40,022 nt of DNA, from contig CAZOUM010000024.1 of NCBI GenBank assembly GCA_964582985.1, positions 1 through 40,022 on the forward strand, read 5' to 3'. Made by a program: the position numbers and the translations under genes. Shown one piece after another: positions 16,683 to 25,114 of this stretch. The notes beneath the pieces were generated by a model, which was given only the letters and a program-made list of their open reading frames with translations, made no database searches and was not told the origin of the DNA. Source of the DNA: CAZQYB01 sp964582985. Lineage in GTDB: Bacteria; Planctomycetota; Phycisphaerae; Sedimentisphaerales; Anaerobacaceae. Positions within the stretch are counted from its first letter, which is position 1, and each line of letters opens with the position of its first letter.

Positions 16683-16714
16683 AAAACTTTCCTCATCAAT
16701 TGCCAGGGATTCCG

Positions 16715-16734
16715 TTTGTCGACACCTCGACAAA
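16715..16734. terminator. Bidirectional hairpin between convergent genes
   Basis: TTTGTCGA (16715-16722) and TCGACAAA (16727-16734) form an 8-bp perfect stem with a CACC loop, midway between the stops of the entericidin-like gene and the glycosyltransferase. There is no long T run on either side. Confidence 0.55.
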
Positions 16735-16749
16735 TTGACCCCCACCCCT

Positions 16750-19107
16750 TTACGCCGGCTCTTCAACCTGCTTTTTCTTAACTTCCTTCTTGCCGGGTAT
16801 ACTCTTTATCGGCACCGGTCTCTTAAAACCTGCGCCTCGAGGTAACGATACTGCCTTAGTCTCTTCAACTTTCTCGACTATTGCGTAGCTTTCGACTATT
16901 GCCAACAGGCTCGACAAAAAGCTTAGTGTACTCTCCGCGCCCTGATTGACATTAACACCTCCCGGTACCAGAGCATCACAGCTGCCTTTCGTCCTGAAAT
17001 CGTAGACCGGAATGTGCAAATCATTCTCACCCAAAAACCAGTCAAAGGCCTTTCTTTGCAGCGTCAGAAACCTCTTGTCTTGCGTGGCATCGTAAGCCGC
17101 ACGCAGCATCATAACCGTACTTGCAACTTCTATAGGCTGCTGGTCAAATGTCGCTTTTGTCCTCCCGCGCTCATACCATCCTTTATTGCCCACAAAGCTG
17201 AAATGACTGCCGTTGAAAGTATTCCCTAACAGAAATTCACAAGTCCTTTCTGCCACTTTGACGTATTTGTCCCCCAAAGTCGACCCCGCAACAAACAAAG
17301 CATACGGCAAAATCGCATTGTCATAAGTCAGAGCGTCCTCAAACCACTGCCAATCAGGGTGACTGTTTTCTTCGTACTGAATTACAAGACCGTCCGCAGC
17401 TATTTCCAGTTGGCGCTTGATGTCACTGGCCCCGGGAAACTGCTTCAGATAGTCACTCATGCCCAGTATTGAATACGCCATACCTCGCGGGTACTGTTTC
17501 TCCACATATTCTGCGGACTTATCGAAGCAGTCTTTGATGACCGGCAAATACGACGACGAAGGCGGTTTGGCCATAACCGTCCCCAGCGCCCACAATACCC
17601 GACCAAGAGCATCGTTAACAGGCTCATTCTTCCACCACGTTCGGTCAAAATTCATAAAGTTCCTGATTGAACCGTCCTTGTTTTGAGAATGCAGAACAAA
17701 CGATAAATACGTATCAAAAAGCTGTAGAGCACCCGGCTCAGGGTACTGCGCGTAATACTTCGTCATTGCAATTACCGCCCTTGCATTGTCATCTGTGCTG
17801 TAGCCGTGCTTGCGGTCGGGAACCGTAAACCTCGCGTGCTGATACAGCCCTGTATCATCGGTTAGCCGCTTCAAGTGGGCCAGCGACGGCTCAGGAACCT
17901 CAATACTCGGGGTTGTCTCCGCCAGTAACCGCGCAGCCTTAGTCGTAACTCGAAACGGCAGGCGCTTCACATTGAATAGCTTCCAATAACCTTGGCCTAT
18001 CTTCGGCCACGTCCTCGACCGACCGTAATCGTACGCCCGTCTCCGCAACGAGTAGAAAAGCGAATCGTTCGCAAGTATTTCCACTATTGTTTCGGCCATC
18101 TGCTCTGAGTCGCCAAAGTCCACCAGCTTCCCGCGGCCCTCAGCCAGCAGCTCCAAAGCCGCCCAATAAGGAGTTGACACAACCGCCTTGCCTGTGCCAA
18201 CCGCAAACGATAATGTCCCGCTCGTCAATTGGGCTTCGTTCAGGTACGGAGTCGCATAAATATCCGCTGCGCACAAAAAGTTGTTGAGCTCTTCGTCGGT
18301 CACAAATCTGTTATGAAAGACCACATGCTCCCCAAGGCCCAGCTCCTTGACCAGCCGCTGCAAACTGAATCTATATGATTCGCCGTCGTGTTTTAACACA
18401 AGCGGATGTGTCATTCCTAAAACCACATACAAAACAGAAGGCTCGGCCTTGATTATCGCCGGCATCGCCTTCAGCATTACCTCTATACCTTTGTTCCTGT
18501 TGAGCAGACCGAATGTCAGAATTGTCCTCCGGCCTTCCCTCCCAAATTTGTGCTTGTAGTAGTTGCTGTCAACAAAAGGCAAATCCGGTATGCCGTGCGC
18601 AATCAGCTCAACCTTCTTGCTCGATATGCCATAACTCTCACGCAGCATTCCGACCCCACGCTCATTCATAGTGACTACTCTATATGAAGTGTTGCACACC
18701 TCTACCAGGGCCTTATGGTATTCACCGCTCGGCGAGTCAAGCACCGTATGCAGCGTCGTAATCACCGGGGCCTTTAGCCGATTCAGTAACAAGCTCAGAT
18801 ACGAGCCCGCATCTCCTCCGAAAAGACCAAACTCATGCTGCACAGAAACCAGGTCGACATTACTAAAATTCACATAATCCGCAGCACAGATATAATCGTT
18901 CTTGACGTTCCGGCGAATTTCAAACTTTACAGGGTCTTCATATCTAAGATTATTATCCGCACGCATTGCGACCACCAGCGGCTCGAACTGGCCCTTGCCT
19001 GATGATGTCACGCTTTTGATAAGGTCGGACGTGAAAGTCGCAATTCCGCATTTCCTTGGTGGAAAAGAAGAAATAAACGCCACTTTTTTCGTGGAACCTT
19101 TTGCCAT
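16750..19107 (-). CDS. GT4 glycosyltransferase fused to an (alpha/alpha)6-barrel-like domain
   Basis: 785 residues from the ATG at 19107; a GTG 9 bases earlier is possible, but AGGG 8 bases upstream favours the ATG. Residues 1-390 are a GT-B fold: VAFISSFPPRKCGIATF at the start, VSVQHEFGLFGGD, then TFGLLNRNKGIEVMLKA and NEAQLTSGTLSFAVGTGKAV, where the usual EX7E second Glu is not kept. Residues 410-750 are helical with YSTDDNARAVIAM, WFEDALTYDNAILPYAL and FDQQPIEVAS, a pattern seen in a GT4 subgroup often found beside GH130 mannoside phosphorylases. The tail is Lys/Glu-rich. A role in making a mannose-containing glycan or storage polymer is inferred. No GH130 gene is in the window. Confidence 0.82.
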   Translation of the reverse strand: MAKGSTKKVAFISSFPPRKCGIATFTSDLIKSVTSSGKGQFEPLVVAMRADNNLRYEDPVKFEIRRNVKNDYICAADYVNFSNVDLVSVQHEFGLFGGDAGSYLSLLLNRLKAPVITTLHTVLDSPSGEYHKALVEVCNTSYRVVTMNERGVGMLRESYGISSKKVELIAHGIPDLPFVDSNYYKHKFGREGRRTILTFGLLNRNKGIEVMLKAMPAIIKAEPSVLYVVLGMTHPLVLKHDGESYRFSLQRLVKELGLGEHVVFHNRFVTDEELNNFLCAADIYATPYLNEAQLTSGTLSFAVGTGKAVVSTPYWAALELLAEGRGKLVDFGDSEQMAETIVEILANDSLFYSLRRRAYDYGRSRTWPKIGQGYWKLFNVKRLPFRVTTKAARLLAETTPSIEVPEPSLAHLKRLTDDTGLYQHARFTVPDRKHGYSTDDNARAVIAMTKYYAQYPEPGALQLFDTYLSFVLHSQNKDGSIRNFMNFDRTWWKNEPVNDALGRVLWALGTVMAKPPSSSYLPVIKDCFDKSAEYVEKQYPRGMAYSILGMSDYLKQFPGASDIKRQLEIAADGLVIQYEENSHPDWQWFEDALTYDNAILPYALFVAGSTLGDKYVKVAERTCEFLLGNTFNGSHFSFVGNKGWYERGRTKATFDQQPIEVASTVMMLRAAYDATQDKRFLTLQRKAFDWFLGENDLHIPVYDFRTKGSCDALVPGGVNVNQGAESTLSFLSSLLAIVESYAIVEKVEETKAVSLPRGAGFKRPVPIKSIPGKKEVKKKQVEEPA

Positions 19108-19345
19108 CCCTAACACCCTTTTTGAAATAGCCGCTAACTCAACACCTGATTTTACGCCAAGCCGAATAAGCTGTCAAGTAAATTGACCATTGAGGTCGCA
19201 TATTATAGGATATAAAGCCCACGCTCGTCCGAGGAGTTGGGCCGAAAAGACCACCAAAACCCCAAAAAAACAGGAATCTGCGGAATTCCTCAAATTTTTT
19301 AATAATAATTTGCCATTTTTTCTGCAACGAAGCCCGCCAAATGCG

Positions 19346-19371
19346 TATAATATACTACTAATATCGTAGGA
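19346..19371 (+). promoter_or_regulatory. Promoter -10 with Rrf2-type palindromic operator
   Basis: TATAAT (19346-19351) is followed at once by an inverted repeat T-A-CTAC-N7-GTAG-G-A (19353-19371) that would cover the start site of the rrf2 gene. Rrf2 regulators bind such dyads, so autoregulation of the whole cysteine/Fe-S operon is inferred. No good -35 box is seen, as for many regulated promoters. Confidence 0.5.
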
Positions 19372-19387
19372 ATAATGGGACATATTT

Positions 19388-19822
19388 ATGAAACTCTCTA
19401 CCAGAACCAGATACGGAATAAGAGCCACATTGGAATTGGCCAGAAACTACGGCAAGGGCCCCCTACAGATCAAGACCATTGCAAGGCAACAAGATATCTC
19501 CGGCAAATATCTCGAACAATTAATGGCCATATTAAAATCGGCAGGACTCGTCACAAGTATTAGAGGCGCCAAAGGAGGCTATCTTCTTGCCAGGCCCCCG
19601 AATCACATTAAACTTAGCGATGTCTTTAATTGCCTCGAAGGACCTGTGACTACTGTCGAATGTATAGAAAACGAAAGTTATTGTACACGAGTCCACGATT
19701 GCGCCGCCAGGCAAGTCTGGACGCAGGTCCAGGAAGCCATTACAAATGTCTTGCAATCAATAACGTTACAGGATTTAGTTGACAGGGCAAAAGACAAGCG
19801 GGCCTTGGATTACCAAATATAA
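19388..19822 (+). CDS. Rrf2 family transcriptional regulator (IscR-like)
   Basis: 144 residues with the Rrf2 winged helix: MKLSTRTRYGIRATLELA, then ISGKYLEQLMAILKSAGLV (recognition helix) and the wing SIRGAKGGYLLARPP. Three cysteines at residues 92, 99 and 105 stand where IscR holds its [2Fe-2S] cluster (92, 98, 104), so cluster sensing is likely. It heads the operon with cysK 15 bases downstream, and a palindrome overlaps its own promoter. Together these suggest repression by the holo-protein when Fe-S supply is sufficient. CymR-type control by cysteine metabolism is the alternative. Confidence 0.9.
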   Translation: MKLSTRTRYGIRATLELARNYGKGPLQIKTIARQQDISGKYLEQLMAILKSAGLVTSIRGAKGGYLLARPPNHIKLSDVFNCLEGPVTTVECIENESYCTRVHDCAARQVWTQVQEAITNVLQSITLQDLVDRAKDKRALDYQI

Positions 19823-19837
19823 ATCGAAGGAGAAATT

Positions 19838-20758
19838 ATGGGCGCTATATTCGAAAACATAGCAACTGTAGTCGGGCGTACCCCATTGGTGAAAATTAAC
19901 AAGCTCGGCTCCGACAAGGCAACCATCCTCGCAAAGCTCGAATCGCATAATCCCTGCGGCAGCGTCAAAGACAGAATCGCATTATCAATGATAGAAGCCG
20001 CTGAAAAGGACGGCCTCATTAAGCCCGACACCGTCATAATCGAACCGACCAGCGGAAATACCGGAATAGGCCTCGCTTTCATCTGTGCCGCAAAGGGATA
20101 CAAATTGATATTGACTATGCCCGAATCGATGAGCATCGAGAGAAGAAAGCTCTTGCGACTGTTCGGCGCAGAACTCGTCTTAACACCCGCCGAGCTCGGT
20201 ATGACAGGAGCCATTGAAAAAGCTCAAGAGTTGCTCGCACAGAATCCAAACGCCTTTATGCCCCAGCAATTCAAAAACCCTGCCAATCCCCAAATTCACA
20301 GGGAAACCACTGCAAAAGAAATCTTGGCGGATACCGCCGGCAAAGTCGACATCTTCGTCTCCGGCGTCGGGACCGGCGGAACATTGACCGGATGCGCCGA
20401 AGTGCTGAAACAGCACAACGAGAATCTAACAGTAGTAGCAGTTGAGCCGAAAGATTCACCCGTTCTCTCCGGAGGCAAACCCGGACCACACAAAATACAA
20501 GGCATCGGTGCCGGATTCGTTCCAGAAGTCTTGAACGTTGACATAATCGATGAAATCATACAGGTCTCAAATAATGATGCAACGGAAACAGCCCGGCAAC
20601 TCGCTGAGAAAGAAGGAATAATGGCCGGCATAAGTGCAGGAGCTGCAATGTGGGCCGCAATACAGGTCTCTCAGCGACCGCAAAACGAAGGAAAGACGAT
20701 AGTCGTGATTCTACCCGATACCGGAGAAAGATATATCTCCACCGAAATGTTTGAATAA
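19838..20758 (+). CDS. cysK: Cysteine synthase A (O-acetylserine sulfhydrylase)
   Basis: 306 residues. Converts O-acetylserine and sulfide to cysteine, using PLP. The PLP lysine is in NPCGSVKDR (about residue 44), the substrate loop is EPTSGNTGIGLAF, the phosphate-binding loop GVGTGGTLTG, and the C-terminal serine region is ILPDTGERYIST. Length and motifs match CysK closely. GAAGGAG precedes the ATG. It is followed 30 bases later by the serine acetyltransferase that makes its substrate. It gives NifS its sulfur source further down the operon. Confidence 0.95.
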   Translation: MGAIFENIATVVGRTPLVKINKLGSDKATILAKLESHNPCGSVKDRIALSMIEAAEKDGLIKPDTVIIEPTSGNTGIGLAFICAAKGYKLILTMPESMSIERRKLLRLFGAELVLTPAELGMTGAIEKAQELLAQNPNAFMPQQFKNPANPQIHRETTAKEILADTAGKVDIFVSGVGTGGTLTGCAEVLKQHNENLTVVAVEPKDSPVLSGGKPGPHKIQGIGAGFVPEVLNVDIIDEIIQVSNNDATETARQLAEKEGIMAGISAGAAMWAAIQVSQRPQNEGKTIVVILPDTGERYISTEMFE

Positions 20759-20788
20759 CAGTTTTTTCCCTCTGCAAAAGGTGCAAAG

Positions 20789-21721
20789 ATGCAAAAAAAC
20801 GGGTTAACCAACAAGAAAATAGAAAATTTGGTCGCCGAAATTACCAAAACGTATAAGGGCGATTCCGGCATCAATTTTATTGATGCCTCTAACCTGCCAG
20901 CACGGGATAAAATCCTGGAAATTCTTGATTTGCTAACGGAATTGATTTTCCCCGGCTATACCGGAAAAAGGACGGTTACAAAATCAAATGTCAACTTCAT
21001 CGTCGGCGATATCTTATGTCAGCTCTACACCGAGCTTTCCGACCAGATAGAACGAGCCTATCAATATCAATGCAGAATAGGCAAATGTGATGCCTGCGAC
21101 TGCCGAACAATGGCCGAAAATGTCACCCACCACTTGCTTTCTCAACTGCCGACAATCAGACAACTATTGAAGGGCGATGTCGGTGCGGCCTTCGACGGCG
21201 ACCCCGCCGCAAAATCCTATGAGGAAATAGTAATAAGCTACCCCTGCATCATAGCAATTGCAACCTATCGCATCGCCCACGAATTGTACGTCAAACAGGT
21301 GCCTCTGATTCCGCGAATAATGACCGAGTGCGCACACGCAAAAACCGGTATCGACATACACCCCGGCGCAAAAATTGGAAAAAACTTCTTCATCGACCAC
21401 GGCACCGGCGTCGTAATAGGCGAAACCACAGTGATTGGTGATAACGTAAAGATTTATCAGGGCGCTACCCTCGGAGCTTTAAGCTTCCCAAAGGATGAAA
21501 GAGGAAAAATAATAAAGGGCGGAAAAAGGCACCCAACGATAGAAGACAACGTGACTATCTATGCCGAAGCAACTATATTAGGTGACGTAGTCATCGGCAA
21601 AAATGCCGTCATCGGTGGAAACGTCTGGATAAAAGAATCCGTCCCGCCAGGCGTTACCGTCTCAGCGGGAAATCTCGACCTGGTTTACAAAAAGCAGAAA
21701 AAGAAAGCAAAAAGTAAATAA
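20789..21721 (+). CDS. cysE: Serine O-acetyltransferase (EpsC type)
   Basis: 310 residues; AAAGGTG precedes the ATG. Transfers acetyl from acetyl-CoA to serine. The C-terminal left-handed beta-helix has GIDIHPGAKIGKNFFIDHGT and VVIGETTVIGDNVKIYQG with the catalytic His in IDHGTG. The N-terminal helical domain is long, as in EpsC-type enzymes, and has a cysteine cluster CRIGKCDACDC near residue 95 that could bind metal; similar clusters occur in other long-form enzymes. The Lys-rich tail (KKQKKKAKSK) is short and probably disordered. Pairs with CysK next door. Confidence 0.92.
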   Translation: MQKNGLTNKKIENLVAEITKTYKGDSGINFIDASNLPARDKILEILDLLTELIFPGYTGKRTVTKSNVNFIVGDILCQLYTELSDQIERAYQYQCRIGKCDACDCRTMAENVTHHLLSQLPTIRQLLKGDVGAAFDGDPAAKSYEEIVISYPCIIAIATYRIAHELYVKQVPLIPRIMTECAHAKTGIDIHPGAKIGKNFFIDHGTGVVIGETTVIGDNVKIYQGATLGALSFPKDERGKIIKGGKRHPTIEDNVTIYAEATILGDVVIGKNAVIGGNVWIKESVPPGVTVSAGNLDLVYKKQKKKAKSK

Positions 21722-21767
21722 GGAAACAAAGAACTCACAACCTTTGCCTTTTTACCTCCTTTTCAGG

Positions 21768-22694
21768 ATGTTAATTTTGAACGAGCAATTACTTGAAAAA
21801 ATCAAACAATTAAAAACGCAGCGAGAAGCTGTAATACTTGCACACAATTACCAGCCCGCCGAAATACAGGACCTCGCTGATTTCACCGGCGATTCTCTGG
21901 CCTTAAGCATAAAGGCTGCTGAAACCGACGCAAAAGTAATCGTATTCTGCGGCGTCCGCTTTATGGCCGAGACCGCCGCCATTCTTTCCCCACAAAAAAC
22001 CGTTCTCCTTCCTGACAAAAACGCAGGCTGCCCCCTCGCTGATATGACAACCGCCGAGCAGTTAAAACAGCTCAAGCAGAAGCACCCAGATGCGCTGGTG
22101 GTCTGTTATGTAAACAGCTCGGCAGAAGTCAAGGCCGAGAGCGATTATTGCTGCACCAGTGCTAACGCCGTTGAAGTAGTAAGCTCTTTGCCGCAGGACA
22201 GGCCCGTCATTTTCGTCCCCGACCAGCATCTTGGACGCTTTGCAGCCGATAGAACCGCCAGAGACCTTATCCTCTGGCCGGGCTATTGCGCGTCGCACGT
22301 GGTGATAACAGAAGACGACATAAAAAATGCAAAAGCAAAATACCCGAATGCGATTGTAATGAGCCACCCCGAATGTTCAGAGCCGGTCAAAGAGCTTTCA
22401 GACAAACTGCTTAGCACAGGCCAGATGCTCAAGTTTGCCCAAAAAAGCACAGCGAAACAATTTATCGTTGGCACCGAGATAGGAATAATCCACGCTCTCA
22501 AAAAGCAACGGCCCGATGCTGAATTCATCCCGGCCAGCGAGAGAGCTATTTGCCCCAATATGAAACTGATTAATCTCGAAAAAATCGTCTGGTCACTGGA
22601 AGATATGCAATATAAAGTGACAGTGCCGCAAGAGATAGGAACAAAGGCCAGAAATGCTCTTGATAGAATGGTACAAATTCTGCCTACGAGATAA
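21768..22694 (+). CDS. nadA: Quinolinate synthase A
   Basis: 308 residues from the ATG at 21768; a TTG at 21777 with AGGA 7 bases upstream is an alternative start. Condenses iminoaspartate with dihydroxyacetone phosphate to quinolinate for NAD synthesis, with a [4Fe-4S] cluster. Visible signatures are LAHNYQPAEIQDLADFTGDS, FCGVRFMAETAAIL, NAGCPLADM and ERAICPNMKLI, which include the cluster cysteines. The need for a cluster explains its place in an Fe-S operon. NadB and NadC are not in the window. The end of this gene is present a second time at 23973-24071. Confidence 0.94.
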   Translation: MLILNEQLLEKIKQLKTQREAVILAHNYQPAEIQDLADFTGDSLALSIKAAETDAKVIVFCGVRFMAETAAILSPQKTVLLPDKNAGCPLADMTTAEQLKQLKQKHPDALVVCYVNSSAEVKAESDYCCTSANAVEVVSSLPQDRPVIFVPDQHLGRFAADRTARDLILWPGYCASHVVITEDDIKNAKAKYPNAIVMSHPECSEPVKELSDKLLSTGQMLKFAQKSTAKQFIVGTEIGIIHALKKQRPDAEFIPASERAICPNMKLINLEKIVWSLEDMQYKVTVPQEIGTKARNALDRMVQILPTR

Positions 22695-22696
22695 CA

Positions 22697-22759
22697 ATGA
22701 CAAAGACTGAAGAAAATGCGGTTGGCATCGTCCAGACAAAAGCCATACGGGTAGTCAGC
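22697..22759 (+). pseudogene. Fragment of a homoserine O-acetyltransferase (metX) start
   Basis: Two bases after the nadA stop, an ATG opens MTKTEENAVGIVQTKAIRV, which resembles the N-terminus of MetX proteins (a '-SVGVVxTQSIRF-' pattern). After about 20 codons the similarity ends and no alpha/beta-hydrolase motifs follow. It looks like the truncated start of a gene that once followed nadA. The assignment rests on a short stretch. Confidence 0.45.
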
Positions 22760-22898
22760 CGAATAAGCCTTTGGGGCTGGTGTGCGGTCTGGCCTGATGC
22801 ATTACAGCCGTGCGGTCGCAGGAAAACGGTTTCACCCATCATTTTCGGCACCAGTTGTCTGGGCAATGTCTATTAAAATAGAATTGAAAGGTGAAAAA

Positions 22899-23933
22899 AT
22901 GATTTTGAGGAACAGTAAATGCAAAATACTATTGCTCGGATTACTGTTCCTGGGAGCAGCAAATTTATCAATCAAAGGATGCTCTTCCTCTGGGAAAAAA
23001 CAGTCAAATATGGTTGTGCTTGCAGACCTGCCTATGCTGGATGATCCCTACTATATTGTAATTCCGGTAACCATAAATTCACGGCAATACAGATTTATTA
23101 TCGACACTGCCTCCGGTAACACAATAGTCGATAGCAAGTTAAAATCGTTATTAGGTGATTTTGTCAAGAAAGAAAAGCGCCCCGTTACACCGAAACAGAA
23201 GCAGGTGGACTTCGAGTTTTATAATTTTCCCAAGCAATTCGAAATAGGCTCTTTAAATCTTAAGGGTACGATTGCCTGTTTCGACTTGTGCGTGGCTGGC
23301 CTCCCTCCAGACTATAACTACGACGGCATAATAGGAATGAATCTTCTATATGATGAAGTGTTGCAATTGGATATTGAGAACAAGTGTGTTCGGCTCCTAA
23401 GATGGCGTAAGACTGCTTCACAAAATACAGAAGACTTTAGACAAAAATGGGGACATCCTGTTCAAATAATAAAAAATGAAGCGGGTTGGCCGCAAATCAA
23501 CTTAAATTTAACTGACACGATAACTGAACTGTTCTTAGTTGATACGGGACTTAGTGCTCATAACCGGCTACGCGAAAGTACTTTTGACAAATTAAAGGGC
23601 TTGGACGGAATTGAGTATTATAAATACAGCAAACAGCAAATGGGAGCACTTGTTCGTGAACAAGGTCTATCACTTATCAATCCTTCCGACTTAGAGGAAA
23701 CAGAGGTAGTATTTATCAGCCAAGCGCCGTTGCCTGGCATTGACCTTCCGAATCTTTGCTTTGAGAAGAAGCACGTCTCGATTCTGGGGATTAAATTTGT
23801 AAGGCTTTTTAAAATGATGACGTTCGACTTTAAAAACAGCAGGCTTTACTTAAAACCGGTGCCTGTTGAAGTTAAACGTTATAAGGATACAGGCGATACT
23901 TTAAATATTAAACGTCAAATGAGGAATAATTGA
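22899..23933 (+). CDS. Retropepsin-like aspartyl protease, probable lipoprotein
   Basis: 344 residues from the ATG at 22899 (AAAGGTG 6 bases upstream). A longer frame reaches back to 22782, but that stretch overlaps the metX remnant. The N-terminus has a hydrophobic signal ending in SIKGCSSSG, a plausible lipobox. Two aspartic-protease motifs are present, FIIDTASGNTIV (Asp69) and FLVDTGLSAH (Asp215), each followed by the expected hydrophobic-Gly segment (YDGIIGMNLL; SILGIKFVRL). One chain therefore holds both halves of an active site, as in other clan AA bacterial proteins. It interrupts the Fe-S operon and lies between the nadA end and a second nadA tail. AT-richer than its neighbours. Confidence 0.78.
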   Translation: MILRNSKCKILLLGLLFLGAANLSIKGCSSSGKKQSNMVVLADLPMLDDPYYIVIPVTINSRQYRFIIDTASGNTIVDSKLKSLLGDFVKKEKRPVTPKQKQVDFEFYNFPKQFEIGSLNLKGTIACFDLCVAGLPPDYNYDGIIGMNLLYDEVLQLDIENKCVRLLRWRKTASQNTEDFRQKWGHPVQIIKNEAGWPQINLNLTDTITELFLVDTGLSAHNRLRESTFDKLKGLDGIEYYKYSKQQMGALVREQGLSLINPSDLEETEVVFISQAPLPGIDLPNLCFEKKHVSILGIKFVRLFKMMTFDFKNSRLYLKPVPVEVKRYKDTGDTLNIKRQMRNN

Positions 23934-23972
23934 ACCGCAGAAGAAGCAACTTTTCTCTCAGGTTAGAATCCC

Positions 23973-24071
23973 GTTGAGGTTGTCGATAACAAGGTAAGGA
24001 TTCATCCGGTAGAATAAGGGCAAGAAAAGTCACTTGATAGGATGGTTGAAATTTTACCGTCAAAACAGTAA
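23973..24071 (+). pseudogene. Second, decayed copy of the nadA 3' end
   Basis: Reading ends in SLDRMVEILPSKQ and TAA (24069-24071), against ALDRMVQILPTR at the end of intact nadA. Upstream, VEVVDNKVRIHPVE followed, after one lost and one gained base, by IRARK fits the preceding NadA segment (LEDMQYKVTVPQEIGTKARN). Codons differ widely from intact nadA, so this tail comes from a diverged ortholog. The rest of the gene is absent. Confidence 0.7.
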
Positions 24072-24073
24072 TG

Positions 24074-24150
24074 GTCATTGCAAGGCTTGCCAAGTCCCGC
24101 ACCAATTAGGCGTGAGCCTAAGCACAATTGGTGCGGGATGGCAATCTCAC
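24074..24150. repeat. Interspersed palindromic element (GTCATTGC...GCAATCTCAC)
   Basis: A nested inverted repeat. TTGCC (24088-24092 region) pairs with GGCAA; CCCGCACCAATT (24096-24107) pairs with AATTGGTGCGGG (24126-24137), a perfect 12-bp stem; inside is AGGC-GTGA-GCCT with a GNRA loop. The outer ends GTCATTGC and GCAATCTCAC are typical of a short palindromic repeat type found scattered in many bacterial genomes. It begins 2 bases after the decayed nadA tail. Confidence 0.7.
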
Positions 24151-24229
24151 ACGTTATGCTTTATACTGTTTAGCGCCGTCTGCAAGCCGATTTCGAACAG
24201 GCGCTAAAGGCAAGTCAGAGGTAAAGAAT

Positions 24230-25111
24230 ATGTGGGAATACACGGAAAAATTAAAAGAGCACTTTTTCAACCCCCGAAACGTCGGCGAAATCGAAGACCC
24301 GGATGGCACCGGAGAAGTCGGCTCATTGGCCTGCGGCGACGCCCTGAAGCTGACCTTCAAACTCGATGCCAACGGCAGAATCAAAGATGCAAAGTTCAAA
24401 ACCTTCGGCTGCGCCAGCGCAATAGCAACATCATCGGTACTGACCGAAATGATAAAAGGAAAAACAATAGACGAAGCCGCAAAGGTAACCAACAAAGACA
24501 TCGCCGACTACCTCGGCGGTTTGCCCGAACAGAAAATGCACTGCTCCGTTATGGGAAGAGAAGCCCTCGAAGCCGCCATTGAAAATTACCGTACCGGCGG
24601 CAGGAAAAAACGCGAACTTGAAGGCAAGGTCATCTGCACCTGCTTCGGCGTCACTGAAAACGAAATCGAGAGAGTAATAAGTGAAAACGACCTTACAACC
24701 GTCGAGCAGGTCACCAACTACTGCAAGGCTGGCGGAGGCTGCGGAGGATGCCAGGGCGAAATCGAAAAAATATTGGAAAAGGTGCAGGGAGACAAAGCAA
24801 AAGCTGCGGCTGCATCCGTACCTCCAAAAGCCGGCAAACTAACCAATATTAAAAAAATACAATTGATTCAGCAGACAATAAATGAGCAAATCAGACCCGC
24901 CCTGCGCGCTCACGGCGGCAACATCGAGCTCATCGACGTCGAAGCAAACAAAGTCATCGTCGCATTCAGAGGTATGTGCGCTCAGTGCAAACTGGCAGAA
25001 TATACAATGAAAGACGTGGTCGAAGCTAAGCTAAGAGAATTTGTCAGCCATGAGCTTTTCGTCGAAGAGGACAAGGACTCAACGCAGCAGCCACACAATC
25101 ACAGAGGATAA
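24230..25111 (+). CDS. nifU: NifU-type Fe-S cluster assembly scaffold
   Basis: 293 residues from the ATG at 24230 (AGAGGTAAAG upstream); a longer frame from 24128 runs through the palindromic repeat and is rejected. Three domains are in order: an IscU-like scaffold (residues 1-125, cysteines in LACGDALK, TFGCASA, KMHCSVMG), a central BFD-like [2Fe-2S] domain (VICTCFGVTENEIERVI, then GGCGGCQGEIEKIL) and a C-terminal Nfu domain (GGNIELIDVEANKVIVAFRG with CAQC). This is the full-length NifU arrangement. No nitrogenase genes are nearby, so it serves general Fe-S assembly with NifS, 3 bases downstream. Confidence 0.94.
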   Translation: MWEYTEKLKEHFFNPRNVGEIEDPDGTGEVGSLACGDALKLTFKLDANGRIKDAKFKTFGCASAIATSSVLTEMIKGKTIDEAAKVTNKDIADYLGGLPEQKMHCSVMGREALEAAIENYRTGGRKKRELEGKVICTCFGVTENEIERVISENDLTTVEQVTNYCKAGGGCGGCQGEIEKILEKVQGDKAKAAAASVPPKAGKLTNIKKIQLIQQTINEQIRPALRAHGGNIELIDVEANKVIVAFRGMCAQCKLAEYTMKDVVEAKLREFVSHELFVEEDKDSTQQPHNHRG

Positions 25112-25114
25112 GCA

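Noticed and set aside
22782..22898. Longer N-terminus for the aspartyl-protease gene
   Set aside because: The added residues hide the lipoprotein signal, and AAAGGTG is correctly placed for ATG 22899.
24128..24229. Longer N-terminus for NifU
   Set aside because: It is read through the palindromic repeat; known NifU proteins begin like MWEYTEKLKEHFF.
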